This document shows, one piece after another, positions 58,240 to 64,000 of a DNA stretch of 64,000 nucleotides. Source of the stretch: CAYSYM01 sp964435115 (lineage in GTDB: Bacteria; Chloroflexota; UBA6077; CF-72). Below the pieces are notes generated by a model that did not search any database, was not told the origin of the DNA, and was given only the letters and a program-made list of their open reading frames with translations. Position 1 is the first letter of the stretch, and every line of letters starts with the position of its first letter. Position numbers and translations under genes: made by a program. The stretch lies in contig CAYSYM010000016.1 in assembly GCA_964435115.1 (NCBI GenBank), forward strand, positions 1 to 64,000, given 5' to 3'.

Positions 58240-58938
58240 TTGTCACGCTGGACTTCGCGAACGGTAACTCCACGGCATCGGCTGGCCCAGGTGGCGCTGG
58301 GAGCGGGCCTGCTCGCGCTGGCCCTCCTGGGGCCATGGGCGGGACAGGCGCGCGGCCAGGTGGCCGCACCCCGCGAGAGCTTCGCGGCCCGGGTGGTCGA
58401 GCTGACCAACCGGGAGCGTCAGAAGGCCGGGCTGGAGCCGCTGGCGATGAGCCGCCAACTCAGCCAGGCGGCGCAGGCCTACGTGGAGGTCCTAGCGGCC
58501 ACCGGCTGTTTCGCGCACACCTGCGGCCCCGTGCCGGAGATGGCGCAACGTGGCGAGCAGGCCGGATACACCGCGTGGACCGCGCTGGGTGAGAACCTCG
58601 CCGCGGGGTACCCGACGCCGGAGGCCGTGGTGGCGGGCTGGATGAGCTCTGAGGGGCACCGGGCGAACATCCTCAACCCGCAGTTCACCGAGATTGGTGT
58701 GGGCACGGCGAGCAGCCGCGACCGTTTCGGGCGGTACTGGACCCAGGAGCTGGGGGCTCGCGCCGGAGGCGCCCTCGCACCCCCGGCGCCCGACGGCGCC
58801 GCCGTAGCCGAGGCGGCGCCCGCGGAGGAGTGGGCGTCCACCGAGCCGCCCGCGGAAGACCAGGCCCTCCTCCCGGGCAGCGTCGTCGCGGGGGGAGAGG
58901 ATGGGGTGCCAGTGGCGGAGGCTGAGGCGACGCCGTAG
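58240..58938 (+). CDS. Secreted CAP (SCP/PR-1)-domain protein, TTG start
   Basis: A 232-residue protein. Residues 1-40 form a signal peptide (ALGAGLLALALLGPWAGQARG). The CAP domain spans about 47-165: VELTNRERQKAGLEPLAMSRQLSQAAQAYVEVLA, CFAHTCGPVPEMAQRGEQAGYTAWTALGENLAAGY, VAGWMSSEGHRANILNPQFTEIGVG. The conserved His and Glu residues are kept. The acidic C-terminal tail is Ala/Pro/Glu-rich. TTG at 58240 is decided by AGGAGG at 58225-58230; no other start gives a signal peptide. The function of bacterial CAP proteins is largely unknown. Confidence 0.83.
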   Translation: MSRWTSRTVTPRHRLAQVALGAGLLALALLGPWAGQARGQVAAPRESFAARVVELTNRERQKAGLEPLAMSRQLSQAAQAYVEVLAATGCFAHTCGPVPEMAQRGEQAGYTAWTALGENLAAGYPTPEAVVAGWMSSEGHRANILNPQFTEIGVGTASSRDRFGRYWTQELGARAGGALAPPAPDGAAVAEAAPAEEWASTEPPAEDQALLPGSVVAGGEDGVPVAEAEATP

Positions 58939-58964
58939 CGGGACGCGCCCGCTGGACGGCGGCA

Positions 58965-59009
58965 GGCCCGGCACGCTTCAGCCAGTTGAAGACTGAAGCG
59001 TGCCGGGCC
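58965..59009. terminator. 17-bp bidirectional terminator hairpin
   Basis: GGCCCGGCACGCTTCAG (58965-58981) is perfectly complementary to 58993-59009, with an 11-nt loop, between the converging CAP and repeat-protein genes. A pyrimidine-rich stretch (GTTCTCTTC) follows on the plus strand. Confidence 0.75.
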
Positions 59010-59034
59010 GCGTTCTCTTCGTGGCGCCCCGCCC

Positions 59035-59379
59035 CTACGGCCTCGTCGTGCCTGGCTGCGTGCCCGTGCCGGGCTGCGTGCCCATGCCAGGCTGCTGGCC
59101 CGGCGGGTTCACGTTGACGTTTGGCGGGTTCACGTTGACGTTTGGCGGGTTCTGGTTGCCCGGGTTGACCTGCTGCGCGGGCGGGTTCACGTTCACGTTC
59201 GTCTGGCCGCCACCGGCGATGCTGGCCAGCGGCCCGGTGAACAGGAACCAGGCTAGCACGACGAGCACGGCCAGCACGATGAGCACCGTGATGAGGTTGA
59301 TCCCCGCCGCGGCTGTGCGGTCGCCAGCGGAGCCCGTCTCCGTCTCCCTCCCGGGCGGATTGACGTTCACCTGACTCAT
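59035..59379 (-). CDS. Single-helix membrane protein with NVNVNPP repeats
   Basis: A 114-residue protein. The first 15 residues already carry the motif (QVNVNPPGRE). A transmembrane helix spans about 28-50 (NLITVLIVLAVLVVLAWFLFTG). The C-terminal 55 residues are low-complexity: NVNVNPP or NPPNVNV three times, then GTQPG units. At DNA level a 21-bp unit occurs twice (59102-59122, 59123-59143). GGAGGAAC precedes the ATG on the minus strand. Repeats on both sides of the helix are unusual. The function is unknown. Confidence 0.65.
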   Translation of the reverse strand: MSQVNVNPPGRETETGSAGDRTAAAGINLITVLIVLAVLVVLAWFLFTGPLASIAGGGQTNVNVNPPAQQVNPGNQNPPNVNVNPPNVNVNPPGQQPGMGTQPGTGTQPGTTRP

Positions 59380-59694
59380 GCAGTTCCTCCGTCTGTTCGA
59401 ATACTGAGCCCAGCGGGCCAGTACACGGTTCCTAACGCACAGGCCGTGCCAGGCCGCGCCCGGGCAGGCTCGGGGTGCGGACCACTCCGCCTACCCCGGC
59501 TCCCTGCCGCGGGCGGACGGTGGAGGGACGGGACCGACGCGGCCGTCCTTGCCCCTCAGGGAAGCGGGCACCCCCTGAACTCCGCCAGGCACCTACCCGT
59601 CCGGCGCGGGCCACGGACCCGTCGCGGGAGTCGCCTTGAACGCACCTGGAGGGCGCGGAGTGGCTGCGGTGGTGTCCCACCGCCGTCAGTCCCG
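59380..59694. other. 315-bp gap without recognisable gene
   Basis: It lies between the repeat protein and the VanW gene on the same strand. A Shine-Dalgarno (GGAGGAAC) for the repeat protein is at its left edge. A GGAACC element (minus strand, near 59430) could be an ECF-type -35, but the -10 half is unclear. Nothing else is supportable. Confidence 0.4.
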
Positions 59695-61596
59695 TCAGTT
59701 GGGCGTGTCGGCCTCGGGCGGCGGCGTGTCCGGCGGCGTGTCCGGCGGTGGGGCGTCGGCGGGTGGCACCGGCTCGCCACCGGTGCCCACCTTGGTCACA
59801 TTGCGCGAGGGCAGGTGGCGGGTCGTCAGCCGCAGCACGCGCTCCTGGCCGTTCTGGATGACCCGGCGGACGACGGTGACGGTGAAGCCGTCGCGCGCCG
59901 CCTCCACCTGCAGTCGCTGCCCGCGCGGTAGGGTCGGCTCCGGCTCCTCGACTGGTGTCGGGTCGGCCGGGACGATGTCGGTCTTGATCTGCGGGTCCAC
60001 CACCACCGTCCAGGGCGGCCGGGTCCCGTAGAGGGCAAAGTTGATCCCCAGCTCGGCGTCCACCCACGCCTGGATCAGCACGGGGGTCTCGGAGTTGTTG
60101 ACCCACTTGAGGTCAAGGCCGGCCGCCTCGTCGGCGGTGGCGTGCACGCCTTCGAGCCCGCGGGAGACGTAGGCCGGGATCCAGTACGAGTGGGGATTCC
60201 GCTCCTCGACCTGGTAGCCGGCCCAGAAGACCGCCTGGAAGAGGGTGGTGACCACCTGGGAGATGCCGCCGGCGACGGTGGGGACCGTCCGCGCCGGGCC
60301 GTCGCCACTGGCAACAATCCCCCAGCCCACCTGCCAGCCGGCGTCCAGCGTGGTGGGCCCCAGCTCCTTGTTGAATGAGAACGTGGCGCCCGGCGGCACG
60401 ACGACGCCGTTGAGCCGCTCGGCCGCCAGCCTGATATTCGCCTGCTTGGCCGGCACGCTGCCGGCGAAGGGCGTGCGGGCCTGCTCGATCCGCTCGGCGA
60501 TGCCCAGGGCGCGGGGGTTCTCGGACATGACCGCCGGCCGGGTCACCGCCACCAGCAGCTCCACGGTGCGCACACCGGCCAGCAGTGCGTCGCGGATCGC
60601 CACCACCGTGGCGGGCTGGTCCAGCCGACGCCCCTCGCGGCTCTCGCGCAGGACCGTGAGCTTCCCACCGCTCCACTGGAAGCGCCCCTCACGCACCGTC
60701 TGGTCCAGCTCCTCGGCCAGCCGCGCAGCCAGCGCGCGGAGCGGGCGCTCGTCGATCCGCACCACCGCCGGCTGGCCCGGCGCGGCACCTTCCAGGGACA
60801 GGAGGGCGAGGACAGTCGCCCGCTCGAGCGGCCACCGGCGGGCGCCGAACGTCAGCGTGAGGGGCGCGCCGGCCGAGCCGAGCAGGCGTTCGAGCTGCTC
60901 GCGGGCCGGCTGGACCAGTGCGTCGGGCACGTCTGGCGGCAGCTCGCGGACGACCAGCTCGGCGGACGGCTGCCCATCCGCCAGGGCCTGGGTGACGCGC
61001 TCGCGCGAGGCTGGGATGTCCACGGCGAGCCCCGTCTGGGCGGCGGTGACCTGGACCGTGCCGCCCGGGCCGAGCGCCAGGCGGGCATCCCGCGGGGGCT
61101 GCTCCACCTCGCGCGCCAGGCCGCGGAGGGCGGCTTCGAGCGCGGCCTGGTCGACGCTGCTGCTGGCGGCCAGGCTCCGGCCGCCGCTCAACGCCTCGAG
61201 CTGCTCGACCAGCCGTTCGGCGGGGTTGCCGGTCCGGCCCACGCGGTAGGCCGCCTCGGCCAGGCCGGCGGGGTCCAGCCGCACGCCCAGCTCCCGCACC
61301 GTGGCGGGCCAGACGTGCTCCGCGTGGCGGAGCTGCAGTGGCCGGCTCAGCAGCGCGTCGACCGCCGGGCCCAGCCGTCCCGCCGCGTCCGACCGCGAGG
61401 CCCCGCCGAGGGGCACATCGAGCACGTCCACGCCGGGCATGACGCGGTCCCAGGTGGCGAGCTGGAAGGCGACGACGCCGGCCAGGGCGAGCGCGGCCAC
61501 GGTGCCGAGCCCGAGGCCGATCACACGCTGGCCCGCGATGAACGGGCTCGTGGTGGGACGCGTGCGCTGAGGCGAGGCGACGGAGGACGATTCCAT
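59695..61596 (-). CDS. VanW-family protein with peptidoglycan-binding and G5-like domains
   Basis: A 633-residue membrane-anchored extracellular protein. One helix is at about 20-45 (VIGLGLGTVAALALAGVVAFQLA). Two PG-binding-4-type repeats span about 90-345. The VanW domain is at about 370-505 (RIEQARTPFAGSVPAKQANIRLAAERLNGVVVPPGATFSFNKELGPTTLDAGWQ; GGISQVVTTLFQAVFWAGYQVEERNPHSYWI). A G5-like strand pattern follows at about 550-600 (VVRRVIQNGQERVLRLTTRHLPSRNVTKVG). It is a cell-envelope protein; the precise role of VanW proteins is not established. The tail is Pro/Asp/Thr-rich. Confidence 0.87.
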   Translation of the reverse strand: MESSSVASPQRTRPTTSPFIAGQRVIGLGLGTVAALALAGVVAFQLATWDRVMPGVDVLDVPLGGASRSDAAGRLGPAVDALLSRPLQLRHAEHVWPATVRELGVRLDPAGLAEAAYRVGRTGNPAERLVEQLEALSGGRSLAASSSVDQAALEAALRGLAREVEQPPRDARLALGPGGTVQVTAAQTGLAVDIPASRERVTQALADGQPSAELVVRELPPDVPDALVQPAREQLERLLGSAGAPLTLTFGARRWPLERATVLALLSLEGAAPGQPAVVRIDERPLRALAARLAEELDQTVREGRFQWSGGKLTVLRESREGRRLDQPATVVAIRDALLAGVRTVELLVAVTRPAVMSENPRALGIAERIEQARTPFAGSVPAKQANIRLAAERLNGVVVPPGATFSFNKELGPTTLDAGWQVGWGIVASGDGPARTVPTVAGGISQVVTTLFQAVFWAGYQVEERNPHSYWIPAYVSRGLEGVHATADEAAGLDLKWVNNSETPVLIQAWVDAELGINFALYGTRPPWTVVVDPQIKTDIVPADPTPVEEPEPTLPRGQRLQVEAARDGFTVTVVRRVIQNGQERVLRLTTRHLPSRNVTKVGTGGEPVPPADAPPPDTPPDTPPPEADTPN

Positions 61597-61745
61597 GCGT
61601 GGGAGAGCCGGCGACCCGGCCCGCGGCCAGCGGTCGGGCCGGCTGCGGCGCCGGTGTGGCTGCCGGGCCGAGTCTTACTCTATCCGCTTCGCCGATCCAA
61701 CCGGTACCGGACCCCGGCATGGGCCAGGCCACCGCTCCGCCTCGC

Positions 61746-62978
61746 CTACATGGCGCCGGCGTGCCGGCCCCGCCGCTGCGGATCGCAATACATCACCTCG
61801 TCCGTGGACGAGAAGGGACCCACCAGGATCTCACGCCGGAACGGCTCGCCGGCCAGGACGCCGTCGGCGCAGGGGTGGTACGTGAACTGCTGGAGCGCCC
61901 GGAGCTGCTGGTCGCCCAGCATCACCGGCCGCCGGACCACGTAGATCGGCCCCCACGGGCCGCAGTAGTAGTGGCCGACTCGTTCGCCCGAGCGGGTGGT
62001 CGCCTCGGCGATGTCGCCGCGCGCCAGCGCCGCTTCGATCTCCGCCTGGATCGCCAGTGTCCGGCGGGGATCCGGGTCGTGGCGCCAGAGCAGGGCGATG
62101 GACTGCTGGGCCGCCGGGTCGCGCTGCCACCGGGACCGGGTGGCCGGGTCGGTCACGCACCACGGATCGAAGCCGGGCTCGCCCGGGCCGGGCAGCCGGG
62201 CGACCGCGGCGGCGGAGCCGGCGCGCGCCGCGCCTGGGACCTCGGGCCGGGCCGCGACCTCCTGGTCGACCAGCCGGGGCAGGGCGAGGAGCTGGCCCAG
62301 GTGGTAGAAGCGCTCCACCGCCTCCTTCAGGTCGCGTTCGATCTGCGGCCGGAGGGAACGGGGTGGCCGGCCGGTCCACAGCCGCTCGGCGTAGTCTGCC
62401 CTGGTGGTAGCTTCGGCCAGGAGCTGCCGCAGCCGCTGGGCGCGGTCCTGCTGGTTCGCAGGCACGCCCGCCTGCTCGAACGCGGCCAGCGCGGCGGCGG
62501 CGTGCTTCTGCGCGGCGCGAGCGGCGGCCAGGAGCGCTTCCATGTGCGGGTCAGGGCACGGCTCGATCCGCTGCCAGGCGGGCAGGTCGGCCGGGACCGC
62601 GATGTCGAGCTGGTAGCCAGGGTTGCTGCCGGCCTGGGCGGCCCGGCTGAGCCACCCCTCCACCTGGCTGTAGCAGGCGAGCGCCTGCTGCGCCGTGGCT
62701 GGCGGGACGTAGCCAATCGTGGCCGGGTCGGCCCGGGCGTCCGCTTCCAGGAACGCGTCGCCCAGCGTCTGCAGGAGGAAGGCGTTCCAGGCGCACAGTG
62801 CCTCGACCTGCTCCGCGGGGGCCAGCGACCACACGTCGCGCCCCTCGATGGCGCACGCCAGGCGGCGATCGTCGACCTGCTTGAGCAGCCTGTACACCGG
62901 GAGCCCGGCCGCCCGGTACGCCTCCAGCGTGTCAGCCGGCACCTCGCCTGCCAGCAGGGCGCGCACTTTCTGCCACAT
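61746..62978 (-). CDS. Hypothetical protein, 410 residues
   Basis: A soluble protein without signal or membrane helices and with no family recognised. The N-terminal about 230 residues are mainly helical (LLKQVDDRRLACAIEGRDVWSL; AEQVEALCAWNAFLLQTLGDAFLEADAR). The C-terminal part is beta-rich, with several Trp and Cys (GHYYCGPWGPIYVVRRPVML; FSSTDEVMYCDP). The start is ATG 62978. It is downstream of nothing on its strand and separated by 149 bp from VanW. Codon use is like that of its neighbours. Confidence 0.6.
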   Translation of the reverse strand: MWQKVRALLAGEVPADTLEAYRAAGLPVYRLLKQVDDRRLACAIEGRDVWSLAPAEQVEALCAWNAFLLQTLGDAFLEADARADPATIGYVPPATAQQALACYSQVEGWLSRAAQAGSNPGYQLDIAVPADLPAWQRIEPCPDPHMEALLAAARAAQKHAAAALAAFEQAGVPANQQDRAQRLRQLLAEATTRADYAERLWTGRPPRSLRPQIERDLKEAVERFYHLGQLLALPRLVDQEVAARPEVPGAARAGSAAAVARLPGPGEPGFDPWCVTDPATRSRWQRDPAAQQSIALLWRHDPDPRRTLAIQAEIEAALARGDIAEATTRSGERVGHYYCGPWGPIYVVRRPVMLGDQQLRALQQFTYHPCADGVLAGEPFRREILVGPFSSTDEVMYCDPQRRGRHAGAM

Positions 62979-63300
62979 ATCCCTCTCCTCGACGAGCGCA
63001 GAATGCCGTCTTCCGCCTCACATGGGACCGGCGTTGCCACGTGCCGCCTGCTCCGTGCGGCTGGCGGCGGCCGGCAGCGTCCATCAGCATGCCCGAAACG
63101 CGCGCACGATGCACGCAGCGCCGGTCGGGCCCGTCGCCAGCGTTGCTCCGGCCCGGCCACCCTGGGGCCGCACCGTCCTCATCCGCGCCGAACGTCGGCC
63201 CACGCGCGGCCGTGAGGTCTCCCCGGGCCCGCCCCGACGACGGCGTGATGGCGGGCGCCGAATTGCGCCGTCCGCCTGGCGGCGCGGCTACACTACCCAT
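62979..63300 (+). other. 322-bp gap; TACACT promoter element at its end
   Basis: No gene is supported. TACACT (63289-63294) lies six bases before the GTG at 63301, the same hexamer and spacing as before the histidine kinase at 38284. This suggests a leaderless transcript for the next gene. No 11-bp-period array precedes it. The other bases show nothing. Confidence 0.5.
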
Positions 63301-63603
63301 GTGACGGAGGCGGCCAGCGGCGGCACACCCGGCGGGAAGGGACTCCACCAGCCGAAGGTGTGGCGGCACCCCCACGTGGGCGGCGCCGTGGTGATCGAAG
63401 AGCCGGACGGACGCCTGCTCCTCGTCTTCCTGCGCGATGGCCGCGACGCCTGGGCGCGGCGCCACCCGTGGCAGGGTGGCGTGGCGATGCTGCTGCCACT
63501 CGGCGCGGACGGGGAGGCGCTGCTCGAGAGGATCGGGTACCCGTTCCGCGAGCCGGCCTCGGAGAGGCACCAGTCGCCCCGCGTCGCCGCCGACTCGCGC
63601 TGA
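63301..63603 (+). CDS. Hypothetical protein, 100 residues
   Basis: A small soluble protein with a central beta-rich segment (GAVVIEEPDGRLLLVFLRDGRDAWARRHPWQGGVAMLLPLG). No family recognised. The GTG at 63301 follows the -10-like TACACT by six bases and has no Shine-Dalgarno, fitting leaderless translation. Confidence 0.5.
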   Translation: MTEAASGGTPGGKGLHQPKVWRHPHVGGAVVIEEPDGRLLLVFLRDGRDAWARRHPWQGGVAMLLPLGADGEALLERIGYPFREPASERHQSPRVAADSR

Positions 63604-63759
63604 AGCACTGCTCCATGCCCCTGCGGGGCACCACCGCGGATGAAGGCCGGCCGAGCACGTGGGCCGACGTCTGGCCCGGATTGGCGCAGGTGTGGTCTAC
63701 GTGCGTAGCCACTGAGAAGGGGAAGCGCGAAGCGCGTACAATCCTGCCTGAGGCGCGCC

Positions 63760-64000
63760 ATGGCGCTGCAGCTCACGCGACGCCGCTTCACGACCGCAGA
63801 CTACCACCGCATGGTCGAGGCCGGCGTGCTCTCCGAGGACGACCGCGTCGAGCTGATCGATGGCGAGATCCTCGAGATGAGCCCGATCGGCAGCCAGCAG
63901 GCGGCGTGTGTCGACCGCCTCAACCGGCTCTTCTCCCGGCGGGTCGGCGATGCGGCCATCGTCCGTGTCCAGAGCCCCGTCCACCTGGACGAGCGCTCAG
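63760..64000 (+). CDS. Uma2-family endonuclease-like protein (partial, 3' end outside window)
   Basis: The first 80 residues show the Uma2 (DUF820) pattern: FTTADYHRMVEAGVLSEDDRVELIDGEILEMSPIGSQQAACVDRLNRLF, with the Glu/Asp of the PD-(D/E)XK-like site in ELIDGEI and the start of the next strand VRVQSPVHLDERS. Uma2 proteins are common in high-GC and cyanobacterial genomes; most have no proven role. TACAAT at 63737-63742 is a -10 candidate 17 bp before the ATG. The gene runs off the window. Confidence 0.85.
   Translation, partial: MALQLTRRRFTTADYHRMVEAGVLSEDDRVELIDGEILEMSPIGSQQAACVDRLNRLFSRRVGDAAIVRVQSPVHLDERS

Noticed and set aside
59102..59143. 21-bp tandem repeat as a regulatory iteron or operator array
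   Set aside because: It is in frame inside the repeat protein and encodes NPPNVNV units.

Overview
The window is a high-GC bacterial chromosome segment, densely packed with single-domain metabolic genes, short intergenic gaps and many GTG (plus some TTG and CTG) starts. No rRNA, phage, IS element or CRISPR array was found. An aerobic chain (complex I, NDH-2, cytochrome bd-type oxidase) sits alongside a pyruvate:ferredoxin oxidoreductase and an ADP-forming acyl-CoA synthetase. RtcB/archease, a DUF885 protein, Uma2 and a TRAP system complete the picture of a facultatively aerobic heterotroph. Chloroflexota (Thermomicrobia-like) or a similar high-GC Terrabacteria lineage is my guess. It rests on gene style only and is low confidence.

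Layout. 1-9526: the 3' part of a complex I operon, nuoE (cut by the window edge) F G H I J K L N, with no nuoM between L and N. 9558-12141: SRPBCC protein and NDH-2 (minus), then a membrane-anchored SH3 protein. 12514-13738: a primary-type sigma factor with a promoter and a terminator/antiterminator-like leader. 13842-22750: a carboxylate uptake and CoA-catabolism neighbourhood (TRAP transporter, CoA-transferase, MmgE/PrpD, acyl-CoA dehydrogenase, EamA exporter) with a DUF4258/DUF2283 toxin-antitoxin-like pair inside. 23167-37456: two P-type ATPases, a Tat-type secreted protein, the pyruvate:ferredoxin oxidoreductase, a universal stress protein and a GNAT/ADP-forming acyl-CoA synthetase fusion. 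37629-48465: YbaK-type deacylase, a four-gene two-component operon, an AMP-ligase/ACP/acyltransferase-like fusion, a RAM-domain protein and archease-rtcB. 48522-55931: cytochrome bd oxidase, tRNA-Ala(GGC), RNase Z, DUF885 peptidase-like protein, MFS transporter. 56106-64000: a tiny minus-strand ORF with full expression signals, zinc-ribbon protein, hypothetical proteins, CAP protein, VanW protein, and a Uma2 nuclease cut by the window end.

The most striking signal is regulatory. Six promoters in 30.6-46.4 kb carry arrays of about four 7-bp half-sites repeated every 11 bp (GTTTACC, GTTGACC, GTTCACC, GTTAACG and drift). Each array points toward its gene, and a -10-like hexamer begins 49-50 bp after the array start. 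The geometry is that of a PhoB/PhoP/OmpR-family response-regulator operator, and one array drives the operon that encodes an OmpR-family regulator. The genes joined are a cation P-type ATPase, a universal stress protein, a YbaK-like deacylase, the two-component operon, a RAM-domain protein and archease-RtcB. This suggests a self-regulated stress/repair regulon. The arrays are read directly from the sequence; the regulator assignment and the regulon's purpose are inference.
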